A DNA stretch of 64,000 nucleotides from Bacteroidota bacterium (lineage in GTDB: Bacteria; Bacteroidota; Bacteroidia; Chitinophagales; BACL12), in NCBI GenBank assembly GCA_016715425.1, contig JADKAC010000005.1, positions 558,001 to 622,000 of the forward strand, given 5' to 3'. The position numbers and the translations under genes were made by a program. The notes under the pieces are model-generated. The model did no database searches, was not told where the DNA came from, and was given only the letters and a program-made list of their open reading frames with translations. This document shows, in pieces, positions 24,134 through 34,627 of this stretch; the first letter of the stretch is position 1, and every line of letters begins with the position of its first letter.

Positions 24134-26928
24134 TATGCTGCCAACACTTCATTAAGCTCGTTAATAATGTCATTCATGCTTTCGCCAAACAACTGAAACA
24201 TTTTCCCTTTTCCACCTTGTGCATCAAAAGGAGTATAGTCCAAATCATCAGCATCTAAATGAATGCTTGTTGCAATGTGATCTTTAATCATGTTGAGCCA
24301 TTGCATTTGTTCTTTATTAAAAAGATTGTGTTGTCCGGCATTCTTTTTTAATATCCATTGCTGAAAATTTCTGTCAACTGTTTTATCATAACTTGTTAGT
24401 GCTGTGTCAATGTCTGTAATTCTTCTAAGTAAAGAAACCAAAGCAATCAATTCTGTTTTCGGACTGCCTGTAACTTTTTCTAATTGCTCATAAGCCCGCC
24501 ACACTTGGATAGGAGCAAGCAAAGGTTTTTCTAATTTCAATTTTTCAAGAACCTGCTGAATCATTTTGTAAGTGAGTTCACGTCTGCGGAAAGGTTGTGA
24601 ATAAAAAATCTGCAATGCTATAATTTCATCTTTGTGTTGTTCAATCCATGCTTTGAAATCAGCCAATAAATTTTCTGCTTTCTGTTTGCTGTCTGTTGCC
24701 CAACCTTTGTTTAATAGTGCATCAGGATTTGTAATATCAATAGTTTGTTCGTGTGCTCTGCGAACATTATCAATATAGTTGCTTAGTTCTCCTGTAAAAA
24801 CTTCTGCTGCCTTTTCTTTTATTTCATCATGCAGTTTGTAGAATGCTTCCTCTTTTTTATTTGGTGATTCTTTTGGAAGTTCTTTTTCAATTTTTTCTTT
24901 TAAATTCTCAATTGTGTCAGGATTGTAAGCATTCAATAATTCTTTCACTACCTGATTTAAACTTTTACCGTTTGCCATTTCACTGAACTGTTCTTTCTCT
25001 TGTTCAGTAATTTGTTTTTCTAATCGTATCAAACGATTTGCAAGTGAAGAAAACAAATCTTCGTCTCTTGCTCCAACAGTAATTGCATTCAATAAATCTT
25101 TTAAAGGAATGCCAGGTTTCTTTTCTAAAGGTCTGCTATCGGTTTTGCAACTCTTTGTAACACCAACTGCATCCACAATTACAAAATGGTCTTTGGTAAA
25201 TTTTGCAGAGGGAGAAACTTTTTTCAAATCATCCAACGGAATTACTCTTGTGCCTCTGCCTTTCATTTGTTCAAAATAATTTCTGCTCCGCACATCACGC
25301 ATAAAAAGCAAACACTCCAAGGGCTTTACATCCGTGCCTGTTGCAATCATGTCAACCGTAACTGCAAGCCGTGGGAAATAATCATTTCTGAATTGAGCCA
25401 AAACAGATTTCGGATCTTCGTCTTTGTTCTTGTAAGTAATTTTTTTGCAGAAATTATTTCCTTCTCCAAATTCTTCTCTCACAATATTTATAATGTCGTC
25501 AGCGTGTGAATCTGTTTTAGCGAAGATTAAAGTTTTAGGAACTTCAAAGTTTCCGCTTTCATCAAATCGTTTTTCATTTTTAAAAATATCCGGCAACATT
25601 TCTTTAAATGTTTTTACAATCAAACGAATTTGATTTGGATTTACCACATCTTTATCTAATTGATTTGCTCCGTATGTTTCATTATCGTCCTGCATCTCCC
25701 AATGCTTTTTCCTTGAGAGTTTTTCTCTTCGTTCTACATACTCGCCTTTTTCAATCGTTGCTCCTTGTGCTGTTATTTTTGTTTCAATCAAATACACATC
25801 ATGGCCCACATTCACACCATCTGCAACTGCCTGTTCGTGGTTGTATTCACTCACAATATTTTGTTTGAAGAAACCAAAAGTTCTGTTGTCAGGCGTTGCC
25901 GTTAAACCAATTTGAAACGCATCAAAATATTCAATCACCTGCATCCACAAATTATAAATGCTGCGATGACATTCATCAATCACAATAAAATCAAAAAATT
26001 CAATCGGAAGTTTTTCACTGTAAACAACAGGCAACGGTTCTTTCGGTTGCCATCTTTCGTTTGGATTTTCTTCTTCGGCTGCTTCGTCTAATTCAGTTCC
26101 TTTTAGAATAGAATACAAACGCTGAATTGTGCTGATGTAAACATGATTGTCAGTCGGGATGAAACTTGATTTCAACCGATGCACTCCGTAAAGTTTTGTG
26201 AAAAGTTGGTTGTCGTCATTCGGCAAAAAACTCATGAACTCTTGCTCTGCTTGCTCACCAAGATTTTTGGTGTCAACCAAAAATAAAATCCGTTTTGCAT
26301 TAGTGAATTTCAACAAGCGATAAATAAAAGTAATAGCTGTAAAAGTTTTTCCCGAACCTGTCGCCATTTGAATTAATGCTTTTGGTTTGTTTTCCTTGAA
26401 TGATTTGTCAAGTTCAGTGATTGCTTTTATTTGGCAATCACGCAAACCTTCGGTTAGCAATTCAGGCAAATCACGTAAACTATTACGAAGTGATTTTTCT
26501 TGCTTCAACCACTTGCGAAAAGTTTCCGGTCTGTGAAAAGTAAATGTTGGTCGTGAACGGGGCTTTGGGTCACGAAAATCAGTGAACCGTGTAACCTCTC
26601 CTGTACTTTCATACACGAAAGGTAAAGGGTCGTTGTTTAAATATTTAAGTTTACTATCAGCATATTCTTTAGATTGTTCCTCTACATTTATTAATCGAAA
26701 ACCTTCTTCTTCTCTTTTTGCTTCAATAACTCCAACAGGTTTTTTGTCAACGAATAGTACATAGTCCGTTTCTTTTCCATCTTGTGTCAAATAGTAGCGC
26801 ACAACAATTCCGCTTGAAGCATTCAGGTTTATTTTGTCTTTGTCCTGAATAGTCCAGCCACAAGCGATTAATTGAGCATCAATTTTATCTCTTGCTAATT
26901 GTTCAGGATCTTGATTTAGTTCTGGCAT
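24133..26928 (-). CDS. hsdR: Type I restriction endonuclease subunit HsdR
   Basis: The 931-residue subunit cuts unmodified DNA after ATP-driven translocation. From the N-terminus it has the HSDR_N nuclease region (VGVIEAKREEEGF near residue 87, the E-x-K of the PD-(D/E)xK fold), a DEAD-like motor with QMATGSGKTFTAITF (Walker A) and IVIDECHRSIYN (DECH box), a second helicase domain ending in FEQMKGRGTRV (motif VI), and an EcoEI-type C-terminal domain that ends in NELNEVLAA. It appears intact. It is the first gene of the minus-strand island and has a good promoter 19 bases upstream. Confidence 0.97.
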   Translation of the reverse strand: MPELNQDPEQLARDKIDAQLIACGWTIQDKDKINLNASSGIVVRYYLTQDGKETDYVLFVDKKPVGVIEAKREEEGFRLINVEEQSKEYADSKLKYLNNDPLPFVYESTGEVTRFTDFRDPKPRSRPTFTFHRPETFRKWLKQEKSLRNSLRDLPELLTEGLRDCQIKAITELDKSFKENKPKALIQMATGSGKTFTAITFIYRLLKFTNAKRILFLVDTKNLGEQAEQEFMSFLPNDDNQLFTKLYGVHRLKSSFIPTDNHVYISTIQRLYSILKGTELDEAAEEENPNERWQPKEPLPVVYSEKLPIEFFDFIVIDECHRSIYNLWMQVIEYFDAFQIGLTATPDNRTFGFFKQNIVSEYNHEQAVADGVNVGHDVYLIETKITAQGATIEKGEYVERREKLSRKKHWEMQDDNETYGANQLDKDVVNPNQIRLIVKTFKEMLPDIFKNEKRFDESGNFEVPKTLIFAKTDSHADDIINIVREEFGEGNNFCKKITYKNKDEDPKSVLAQFRNDYFPRLAVTVDMIATGTDVKPLECLLFMRDVRSRNYFEQMKGRGTRVIPLDDLKKVSPSAKFTKDHFVIVDAVGVTKSCKTDSRPLEKKPGIPLKDLLNAITVGARDEDLFSSLANRLIRLEKQITEQEKEQFSEMANGKSLNQVVKELLNAYNPDTIENLKEKIEKELPKESPNKKEEAFYKLHDEIKEKAAEVFTGELSNYIDNVRRAHEQTIDITNPDALLNKGWATDSKQKAENLLADFKAWIEQHKDEIIALQIFYSQPFRRRELTYKMIQQVLEKLKLEKPLLAPIQVWRAYEQLEKVTGSPKTELIALVSLLRRITDIDTALTSYDKTVDRNFQQWILKKNAGQHNLFNKEQMQWLNMIKDHIATSIHLDADDLDYTPFDAQGGKGKMFQLFGESMNDIINELNEVLAA

Positions 26929-26946
26929 TTATATTTTGAAAGTATT

Positions 26947-26954
26947 CAAAGATA
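26947..26954 (-). promoter_or_regulatory. Putative promoter (-7 element) of hsdR
   Basis: On the minus strand this is TATCTTTG, matching TAnnTTTG. It is placed 19-26 bases before the hsdR ATG, so the leader would be only about a dozen bases. A clear -33 element is not visible. Confidence 0.45.
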
Positions 26955-27343
26955 GTATTCTGTCCTTGTTGTTTTTATAATGCGTTTGAGTAAATATTCT
27001 TTAATTTTTTTTCAAATTTAGTTTGTGCAGTTGCAAAAAGAAAATAAGTATGTTTTGTTCTCACACATTATATAGTTTATTGTTAAAAAATATTTTTTTC
27101 ATTGAATGATGTTTTAGTGTCTGCATAAGCTAGCCTAAAACTTATAATAATTCTTTAAGATTGTTTTCCTAAAAATCTAATTTTCGATTCCCATTATTTC
27201 TGCTATTTAATAATTGTCTAATAATTATTCTTTTCCCCCACTACCTTCAAACTTTCCGAAGTTATACTATTTTATGAAAGTAAAAAATGATGTTCTTTAA
27301 TTCGGGAATAAAAATTCAATTGCAACTGCGTATCATTGCTTCC
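26955..27343. other. AT-rich divergent intergenic region
   Basis: This region separates hsdR from the divergent helicase gene. No gene or repeat is evident. The frame of the helicase is open from 27287, but the residues before the ATG at 27344 have no family similarity. Confidence 0.4.
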
Positions 27344-29782
27344 ATGCACCCCCACCTCCAACAATGGTACACTCGCAAAAAATGGAAGCCTTATCCATTT
27401 CAATTGCAATTGGCGGAAGCGTATGATGCGGGTATGCATGGGTTGTTGAATGCGCCTACGGGAAGTGGAAAAACGTATGCGATGTTTATTCCTATTATTT
27501 GTGCGGAATTAGAAAAAATAAAGAATGGCGAAACTGTAAATCCGGGATTAAAAGTATTATGGATTACTCCGCTTCGTGCATTGGCAAAAGATATTTGCAG
27601 AGCATTGCAAGAGGCTTGTGTAATTATGGAATTGGATTGGAAAGTAGAACTGCGCACAGGTGATACGCAAACTTCTGTGAAGCAGCGACAGAAAAAACAA
27701 ATGCCTGATTGTTTAATTATTACTCCGGAAAGTATTCATGTATTATTTTGTTCGCCGGGGTATTCTTTATTGTTTAAAAATGTGGAAGCAATTGTGGTGG
27801 ATGAATGGCATGAGTTGCTGGGAAGTAAAAGAGGTGTGCAAACGGAACTTGCTATTTCCCGCATTAAACATATTTCTCCGCAACTGCGCATCTGGGGAAT
27901 TTCTGCTACTATAGGAAATTTAATTGAAGCAATGGAAGTGTTGCTTGGTAATGATATTCCTGAAGAAAAAACTTCTATCATTCGCAGTAATATTAAAAAA
28001 GAAATTTCTGTACAAACTGTATTTCCTGAAAGCATAGAAGTGTTGCCTTGGGCTGGACATATCGGATTAAAATTGTTACCACAAATTGTAGATATTATTT
28101 ATTCTGCACACACTGCTTTAATTTTTACAAACACCAGAGCAATGGCAGAAATATGGTATCATCAATTGTTGGAATTTGATGAAGAACTTGCAGGGCAAAT
28201 TGCATTGCATCATGGTTCCTTAAGCAGGGAAGTGCGTGATTGGGTGGAGGAGAGTTTACATGCAGGTTCATTGAAAGCAGTGATTGCAACAAGCAGTTTG
28301 GATCTGGGTGTTGACTTTCGTCCTGTAGATACTGTAATACAAATCGGTTCGCCGAAAGGTGTTGCAAGATTTACTCAACGGGCAGGAAGAAGTGGTCATC
28401 AGCCGGGTGCTGTTTCAAAAATATTTTTTGTACCGACACATGCTTTGGAGTTGGTAGAAATTGCCGCAATAAAACAAGCATTAAAAGAAGAGATTGTAGA
28501 AAAGCGAGAACCCTTTGTGCAATGCTTTGATGTATTAATTCAATACTTGGTTTCGCTTTCTATTGGTGAAGGATTTAAAGAAAAAGAATTGTTACAAGAA
28601 ATTCGCAACACGCATGCATTTCATTTAATGAGTGATGATGAATGGCAATGGTGTTTAAAAACTATTACTCAAGGCGGTGATGCATTTAGTGCGTATGATG
28701 AATTTATAAGGGTGGGAATTGTGCATGATGTATATCGCATTATGAATAAAACTGCTGCTACCCGACATCGTTTGCAAATTGGTACAATCGTAAGTGAACC
28801 GGTTGTAAAAATTCAATTGATGAAAGGTGGTTTTCTCGGTACGATAGAAGAGTATTTTGTTTCCCGATTAAATCCCGGAGATGTGTTTTGGTTTGCAGGT
28901 CATTGTTTGGAATTTATTTTATTTAAAGAGATGACTGCATTCGTGAAAAAAACAAAAGAACAAAAAGCATTCACTGCTTCTTATCTTGGTGGACGCATGC
29001 CGTTGTCTTCTTACATGTCGGAATTAATGCGCAAACAATTGGAATCTCCGGGTGCATTTAATGAAAGCAAACAAGAATTTAAAATATTGCAATCGTTGCT
29101 CGATTTACAACAATTGCGTTCTGCAATTCCAACTACAAAACAATTGCTTGTTGAAGTAACACATTCAGATGATGGAATGCATATTTTCTTTTATCCATTT
29201 GAAGGAAGATTAGTGCATGAAGTGATGGCAAGTTTAACTGCATTTCGTTTGAGTAAAATAAAACCGATGAGTATTTCTGTTGCAATGAATGATTATGGTT
29301 TTGAATTATTATGCAATGAAACAATTGAAATTACAGAAGCTGTTGTGCGTATGTTATTTGAAATTAAAAATCTGGAAACAGAAGTAATGAATAGTGTGAA
29401 TGCTATGGAAATGGCAAAGAGAAAATTCAGAGACATAAGTATTATTTCCGGAATGGTGTTCACCGGTTTTCCGGGTAAAATGAAAAAGAGTCGTCACCTG
29501 CAATCGGGCTCTCAATTAATATTTGATGTGTTGCTGCAATACGATCCGAATAATCTGTTATTAAAACAAGCGTATGATGAAATTGTGAATGATCATTTTG
29601 AACATGCCCGCTTGCGAAAAGCATACATGAGAATTGATACTTCAGAAATCCTCATTAAATATTCAGCAAGGTTTACACCCTTTGCTTTTCCGATAGTGGT
29701 GGATAGTTTGCGGGAGAAACTGAGTTCCGAGCGGCTGAGCGATCGTATTGCCCGTTTACTTGCTGATAATAGCGCTGTGTAA
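27344..29782 (+). CDS. Ligase-associated DNA damage response DEXH-box helicase
   Basis: This Lhr-like superfamily 2 helicase of about 812 residues shows QLQLAEAYDAGMHGLLNAPT (Q-motif region), APTGSGKTYAMF (motif I), WITPLRALAKD (Ia), VDEWHELLGSKRG (DEXH, motif II), ISATIGN (III), ATSSLDLGVDF (V) and FTQRAGRSGH (VI), then a long C-terminal domain. It matches the family that lies near an ATP-dependent ligase and an exonuclease in many Bacteroidota, though those partners are not in this window. I prefer the ATG at 27344 (MHPHLQQW) to the one at 27287 because it is the usual family start. Confidence 0.9.
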   Translation: MHPHLQQWYTRKKWKPYPFQLQLAEAYDAGMHGLLNAPTGSGKTYAMFIPIICAELEKIKNGETVNPGLKVLWITPLRALAKDICRALQEACVIMELDWKVELRTGDTQTSVKQRQKKQMPDCLIITPESIHVLFCSPGYSLLFKNVEAIVVDEWHELLGSKRGVQTELAISRIKHISPQLRIWGISATIGNLIEAMEVLLGNDIPEEKTSIIRSNIKKEISVQTVFPESIEVLPWAGHIGLKLLPQIVDIIYSAHTALIFTNTRAMAEIWYHQLLEFDEELAGQIALHHGSLSREVRDWVEESLHAGSLKAVIATSSLDLGVDFRPVDTVIQIGSPKGVARFTQRAGRSGHQPGAVSKIFFVPTHALELVEIAAIKQALKEEIVEKREPFVQCFDVLIQYLVSLSIGEGFKEKELLQEIRNTHAFHLMSDDEWQWCLKTITQGGDAFSAYDEFIRVGIVHDVYRIMNKTAATRHRLQIGTIVSEPVVKIQLMKGGFLGTIEEYFVSRLNPGDVFWFAGHCLEFILFKEMTAFVKKTKEQKAFTASYLGGRMPLSSYMSELMRKQLESPGAFNESKQEFKILQSLLDLQQLRSAIPTTKQLLVEVTHSDDGMHIFFYPFEGRLVHEVMASLTAFRLSKIKPMSISVAMNDYGFELLCNETIEITEAVVRMLFEIKNLETEVMNSVNAMEMAKRKFRDISIISGMVFTGFPGKMKKSRHLQSGSQLIFDVLLQYDPNNLLLKQAYDEIVNDHFEHARLRKAYMRIDTSEILIKYSARFTPFAFPIVVDSLREKLSSERLSDRIARLLADNSAV

Positions 29783-29813
29783 TTCTTCATTTTTACAACA
29801 GCAATTTTTGCCC

Positions 29814-29821
29814 TACATTTG
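29814..29821 (+). promoter_or_regulatory. Putative promoter (-7 element) of the small membrane protein gene
   Basis: TACATTTG matches TAnnTTTG and lies 20 bases before the ATG at 29841, downstream of the helicase stop codon. Confidence 0.4.
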
Positions 29822-29840
29822 CCGGCGTAAACTTTTAACA

Positions 29841-30005
29841 ATGGAAAAAACAGAAAATAAAAGAAAAGGTCGCCTGAAGTATGTGTTAATGGGTATATTT
29901 TTTACTGCCGTATTTATTTATATGGTTATTTTCATGAGCCATTTTTTCTGGCTCTCTTTGCCATTCATGTTTACATCCTGGGCCTTAGCTGCGGATTACA
30001 TTTAA
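29841..30005 (+). CDS. Small membrane protein (54 aa)
   Basis: The product starts with a basic stretch (MEKTENKRKGRLK) followed by two closely spaced hydrophobic segments (about residues 14-31 and 34-52), with the basic end in the cytoplasm. I do not recognise a named family. The start was chosen because an upstream TTG-type extension has no support and a promoter-like element precedes this ATG. Confidence 0.55.
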   Translation: MEKTENKRKGRLKYVLMGIFFTAVFIYMVIFMSHFFWLSLPFMFTSWALAADYI

Positions 30006-30070
30006 GAAAAAATTTCTTCAATAAGTTTAGTGCCTACAATTGTAGTTGCACCATTCATAAATATTTTATC

Positions 30071-31942
30071 ATGCGCTACGTATTTTTAATTGCCTTACCT
30101 CTCTTTTTATTTTCATGTAAGAATGAAGAAAAGGAAGTTCCACGCAACTCAACTCAAATATTAGAAATGTCTACCGACAAACATTCTTTCGCAAACTCCA
30201 ACGAAGTGATGTTAACGCATCTGGATTGGAATGCAAATATTGATTTCGATAAGCAGATAATTTCTGCAACGGCAGTGTGGCAATTAAGTGAGCATACTAC
30301 CCAATCAATAATTCTAGATACCAAAGGATTAACCATTTTAAAAATAACTTTAGATGGCGATAAAGAAACTACCTGGAGTTTTGGAGACACTATTTCAGAA
30401 AAAGAATATTTAGGTGTACCCTTAATAATTGCAATAGAACCTACAACTAAAACTGTACATATTGATTACATGAGCGCACCCGATGCAGCAGCAGTGCAAT
30501 GGTTAAATACCGCACAAACCCGTGATAAGAAATTCCCTTTTATGTTCACACAATCTCAAGCTATACTTGCCCGCACTTGGTTGCCTTGTATGGATGGACC
30601 GGGAGTAAGATTTACTTATAATGCAGAGGTGCAAGTACCTGTAGGAATGCTGGCTTTAATGAGTGCAGAAAATCCGCAGGAAAAAAATAACACAGGAAAA
30701 TATTCCTTTAAAATGGAAACACCTATTCCTTCATATCTGATGGCAATAGCCGCCGGTGATTTGGAATTTAAAGCTATCGGAGCGCAGACAGGTGTATATG
30801 CGGAACCTTCCTTTGTGGAAGCCGTAGCCTGGGAATTTGCCGATATGCAAACTATGGTGGATAAGGCGGGTGAATTATATGGTGCTTATAGTTGGGGAAG
30901 ATATGATGTGCTGGTATTGCCTCCGAGTTTCCCTTTTGGTGGAATGGAAAATCCACGTTTGACTTTTGCAACACCAACGGTTATTGCGGGTGATAGATCT
31001 TTAGTCGCACTTGTTGCACATGAATTGGCGCATAGCTGGAGTGGCAATACAGTTACCAATTCAAATTGGAATGACTTCTGGCTGAATGAGGGATTCACCG
31101 TGTATTTTGAAGGCAGGATTATGGAAGCGGTTTACGGAAAAGATTATTCTGATATGCTGGCTGTTTTAGAATATTCTGAATTGCAGGCTACCGTCGCAGA
31201 ATTAGGTGCTGATTCTCCGGATACACATTTACAATTGGAATTGACTGGTCGTGATCCCGATGCAGGCATGACTGATATCGCTTATAATAAAGGTGCTTAT
31301 TTCTTGCGCTTGTTGGAGAAAACAGCAGGACGAGAAACCTTTGATGCATTTCTGAAAAGTTATTTTGCTGATAATGCGTATAAGCCAATGACCACTGAAA
31401 AGTTTATTGATTATTTGAATACAAATCTTATCAGCAAGTATCCTGAAAAATTTGAAGGTGTAAATATCAATGCATGGATTTTTGGTCCGGGAATTCCTGC
31501 CAACTGTCCAATAGTAGTTTCTGAAAGATTTAATTTGGTGGATTCTGCTGCTGCAAAATATGCAAAAGGTGCTGATCCAAAATCATTGCAAACTAAAGAT
31601 TGGTCAACACATGAATGGCTGCGTTTTCTTTCTAAGCTACCAGAGGATATTGATACTACGCAAATGGCTGCATTGGATAATGCTTTTGGATTTACAAAAT
31701 CAGGTAATAGTGAAATAGCCGACAAATGGTTTGAACTTGCAATACAGAAAAAATACACACCTGCCTATAATGCAATGGAAAATTTCTTAATCTCTGTTGG
31801 CCGCAGAAAGTTTTTAATGCCATTATATAAAGCAATGGCTCAAACACCTGAGGGAATGGAAATGGCGAAAAGCATTTATACCAAAGCACGGCCGGGCTAT
31901 CATTATCTGTCATTAACTTCTATAGATGAATTACTGAATTAG
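30071..31942 (+). CDS. M1-family metallopeptidase (lipoprotein aminopeptidase)
   Basis: This 623-residue protein starts with a lipoprotein signal (LFLFSCKNEE). An N-terminal beta-domain precedes the M1 catalytic domain: GGMENPRLTF is the exopeptidase G-x-M-E-N motif (about residue 293), VAHELAHSWSGN (about residue 315) is the zinc-binding HExxH, and NEGFTVYFE 18 residues later supplies the third zinc ligand. A C-terminal helical domain of the leukotriene-A4-hydrolase type follows. It removes N-terminal residues from peptides, here probably in the periplasm. The length agrees with that subgroup. Confidence 0.93.
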   Translation: MRYVFLIALPLFLFSCKNEEKEVPRNSTQILEMSTDKHSFANSNEVMLTHLDWNANIDFDKQIISATAVWQLSEHTTQSIILDTKGLTILKITLDGDKETTWSFGDTISEKEYLGVPLIIAIEPTTKTVHIDYMSAPDAAAVQWLNTAQTRDKKFPFMFTQSQAILARTWLPCMDGPGVRFTYNAEVQVPVGMLALMSAENPQEKNNTGKYSFKMETPIPSYLMAIAAGDLEFKAIGAQTGVYAEPSFVEAVAWEFADMQTMVDKAGELYGAYSWGRYDVLVLPPSFPFGGMENPRLTFATPTVIAGDRSLVALVAHELAHSWSGNTVTNSNWNDFWLNEGFTVYFEGRIMEAVYGKDYSDMLAVLEYSELQATVAELGADSPDTHLQLELTGRDPDAGMTDIAYNKGAYFLRLLEKTAGRETFDAFLKSYFADNAYKPMTTEKFIDYLNTNLISKYPEKFEGVNINAWIFGPGIPANCPIVVSERFNLVDSAAAKYAKGADPKSLQTKDWSTHEWLRFLSKLPEDIDTTQMAALDNAFGFTKSGNSEIADKWFELAIQKKYTPAYNAMENFLISVGRRKFLMPLYKAMAQTPEGMEMAKSIYTKARPGYHYLSLTSIDELLN

Positions 31943-31953
31943 GGTAAGTAAAA

Positions 31954-32142
31954 TTATTGTTCCTTCTTGCGAAGAACAATTCTCACCATGCCTGCAATGA
32001 GTAAAGTGCCAAATACAGAACATACTAAAATGAAAGGCATCCAGCTACCATTTTGTGCATGGATGTTCATCAAGCCAATGATTACTGTTAATAAGGTAAA
32101 GGCTTGTGATTTGTTGAGTTGAAGTTTGCTAAGTTGATTCAT
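31954..32142 (-). CDS. Small membrane protein (62 aa)
   Basis: From the ATG at 32142 the protein reads MNQLSKLQLNKSQAFTLLTV and has two hydrophobic segments (about residues 14-30 and 36-55), ending in a basic tail (RIVLRKKEQ). The first ATG of the longer frame (32205) is unlikely because the added residues look non-coding. No family is recognised. It converges on the peptidase gene, with a gap of 11 bases. Confidence 0.5.
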   Translation of the reverse strand: MNQLSKLQLNKSQAFTLLTVIIGLMNIHAQNGSWMPFILVCSVFGTLLIAGMVRIVLRKKEQ

Positions 32143-32358
32143 GACTGTAGGTTTTAAACAAAGCAATCCATAATCAGATATCAAACAAAATAAACCTTTA
32201 CACAAAAATTATTATAAATACAGATTTTCATAAGAATATTACAAGATATTGGACAATCAATATGAATTTAATGAGATGATGCAAATAAAGAATATGATAT
32301 TGGCAACCATTACCCCTAAATATCAATCGGTAGTAATGTTAGTTTTTCTATTTAGATA

Positions 32359-33393
32359 TTGACAGGTTTGGAAGTGAGTGTAATTAAAAATCAAATACTT
32401 TTTATAGTTGGAAATTCCCGAAGTGGAACCACAATGATGCGCCGTGTACTCGGCAATCATCCGGATATATTTATGTTGGAAGAAATGCACTTCTTCGAGC
32501 AATTATGGAGCTCATCCGATGCCGATAAAATTTTAAATACATCCGAAGCAATTACGCTTGCATCCAGATTATTCTTTATTCAACGCAATGGTTATTTAAG
32601 TGAGATAGATTTTAATTTACATAAAGCCGATGCCGAAAAAGTGGTGAATGCGATGCAGGGAAAATTATTTCCGCATGAAATTTTTAAAGCGTTTATGTTT
32701 TTTGAAACACACTTGCACAACAAAACTATTCCTTGTCAGAAGACACCGCAAGATGTGTTTTATATCAAAGAGATTTTAGAATTATTTCCTGAAGCTTCCA
32801 TTATTAATATGGTGCGTGATCCGAGAGGTATATTGCTTTCTCAAAAAAGAAAATGGCAACGTCGTAATATGGGCGCATCATTTATGACGAAGAAAGAGCA
32901 ACGCAGATTGAAGATTAATTATCATCCGATTACCATTTCAAAATTGTGGAATTCATCACAACAAGCAGCATTACAATTTGCAGATAATGAAAATGTGCGC
33001 ACAGTAATTTTTGAAAAACTTGTTGAAACTCCTGACTCGGAAGTGCGTGCTTTATGTACATTTTTAAAAATGGATTTTCGGGAGACAATGTTGAATATTC
33101 CGCAGGTGGGTTCCAGTAATGAAGCAGATGCACCCAATAGTTTTGGAATCAAATCAGCACGGGCAGGCAATTGGGAAAAGGGCGGGTTGAATAATGCGGA
33201 AGTGCAGATATGTCAGAATATTTGTAAGAAATTTATGTTGCAATACGGTTATACAATTGCAGATGTAAAAGCAAATATATTTCAGCTCACCTATTATTAC
33301 ATTTCATTTCCTTTCAAAATAATACTCGCATTATTATTTAATCTGCATCGTATGAAAAATATTGGAGAAGCAATTAAAAGAAGATTGGGATAA
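32359..33393 (+). CDS. Sulfotransferase family protein
   Basis: The 344-residue protein has the 5' PAPS-binding loop FIVGNSRSGTTMMRRVLGNH (about residues 11-30) and the 3'-phosphate-binding segment MVRDPRGILLSQKRKW (about 153-168), which are hallmarks of PAPS-dependent sulfotransferases. It should transfer sulfate to a sugar or lipid. There is no ATG before the first motif, so the start is TTG (32359) or GTG (32374). It is followed within 17 bases by a glycosyltransferase and then by another sulfotransferase-like gene, which suggests synthesis of a sulfated surface glycan. Confidence 0.85.
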   Translation: MTGLEVSVIKNQILFIVGNSRSGTTMMRRVLGNHPDIFMLEEMHFFEQLWSSSDADKILNTSEAITLASRLFFIQRNGYLSEIDFNLHKADAEKVVNAMQGKLFPHEIFKAFMFFETHLHNKTIPCQKTPQDVFYIKEILELFPEASIINMVRDPRGILLSQKRKWQRRNMGASFMTKKEQRRLKINYHPITISKLWNSSQQAALQFADNENVRTVIFEKLVETPDSEVRALCTFLKMDFRETMLNIPQVGSSNEADAPNSFGIKSARAGNWEKGGLNNAEVQICQNICKKFMLQYGYTIADVKANIFQLTYYYISFPFKIILALLFNLHRMKNIGEAIKRRLG

Positions 33394-33409
33394 TTATTAC
33401 AACGAAATT

Positions 33410-34600
33410 ATGAGCAGAAAAAAAGTATTGCATATTACTATTCATTTACCATTTCCGGCCACGCATGGTGCAAGTTTGTTTAACAGTTATAAGCTTGCAA
33501 CGTATCTGCATAAACATCACGATTTATTTTTTGCATGTTTTTTAAAAGGTGAAGATGTGCAATATAAAGATGCATTTATTGCAGATACCGGAATCACACA
33601 ATATTATTTTGAAGAGTTGAATATTCCTCGCACTCCAATGAATTTAATGCGCAGTTACTTGCAGGGAATTACAATTAATATGTTGCGCAGTTATTCAAAA
33701 AGTTTTGAAGAAAAAATTGCCGCAATAGCCAATGATTTTGATGTGATAATTGTGGAGCATTATGAAGCGATGCAATACGTTCCCAAACATTTTAAAGGCA
33801 AAGTAATTTTCCGTACACACAATGCGGAATATTTAATATGGAGTCGTTATGCAGAAGTAGAAACAAGTCCGATAAAGAAGATGGTAATTCGTTCGGAAGC
33901 AAAACGCATTAAACATTGGGAAGTGAAATTTTGCAAGCAAGCGGATATCATTCTTGGCGCACCCAATGATAATGAACATCTGGAACCGGATGCAAAGAAA
34001 CGAGCAGCAAAATTTATTGAATATCTGCATATCGGTGATGATGATCAAATCACTATTCCGGTACCTGATTATACAACATTGAAAAATGCATTGGTATATG
34101 TGGGTACATTAACATGGGAAGCAAATATTGATGGATTAATTTGGTTTGTGGATGGCTGTTGGGAAAAACTAAAACAACAATTTCCCGAATTAAAATTATA
34201 TATCGTTGGAAAAAATCCAGATAATAGATTAGTGGAACTTGCTGCAAAAAATCCGGATATCATTATCACAGGTTTTGTAATTGATTTGGAAGAATATTTT
34301 ACCACATGCAAAGTGAATGTAATACCCTTGCGATTTGGCAGTGGTATGAAAGTGAAAACGATAAATGGATTATGCAGAGGTATTCCGATTGTTACAACTA
34401 CCATTGGTGCAGAAGCATTAAAGGTGACGCATGGTGAAGATATTTTTATTGATGATACACATGCAGGATTTATTAAATACATCACACTTTTATTAACCGA
34501 TAAAAATGTTTGGGAAAAAATTGCAAACAATTCCAAACAAACCGCATCTGCAAATTATACCTGGGATAGTTTATACAAAATTTTAGATAAAGTAATTTAG
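33410..34600 (+). CDS. Glycosyltransferase (GT4-type, GT-B fold)
   Basis: Starting at the ATG at 33410 (MSRKKVLHITIHLPFPATHG) the protein has 396 residues. The N-terminal domain shows FPATHGASLFNSYKLA. The C-terminal domain has LVYVGTLTWEANIDGLIWF, YIVGKNPDN and the donor-binding stretch IPLRFGSGMKVKTINGLCRG. This is the pattern of family 4/1 glycosyltransferases similar to sugar transferases with PEP-CTERM or stp1-type architecture. The longer frame from 33362 overlaps the previous gene and is less likely. It lies between two sulfotransferase genes. Confidence 0.88.
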   Translation: MSRKKVLHITIHLPFPATHGASLFNSYKLATYLHKHHDLFFACFLKGEDVQYKDAFIADTGITQYYFEELNIPRTPMNLMRSYLQGITINMLRSYSKSFEEKIAAIANDFDVIIVEHYEAMQYVPKHFKGKVIFRTHNAEYLIWSRYAEVETSPIKKMVIRSEAKRIKHWEVKFCKQADIILGAPNDNEHLEPDAKKRAAKFIEYLHIGDDDQITIPVPDYTTLKNALVYVGTLTWEANIDGLIWFVDGCWEKLKQQFPELKLYIVGKNPDNRLVELAAKNPDIIITGFVIDLEEYFTTCKVNVIPLRFGSGMKVKTINGLCRGIPIVTTTIGAEALKVTHGEDIFIDDTHAGFIKYITLLLTDKNVWEKIANNSKQTASANYTWDSLYKILDKVI

Positions 34601-34627
34601 TTTACTTTGCGCAAATAGAATACAATC

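Noticed and set aside
34069..34536. 155-codon minus-strand frame
   Set aside because: It is entirely antisense to the well-supported glycosyltransferase gene 33410-34600 and has no domain.
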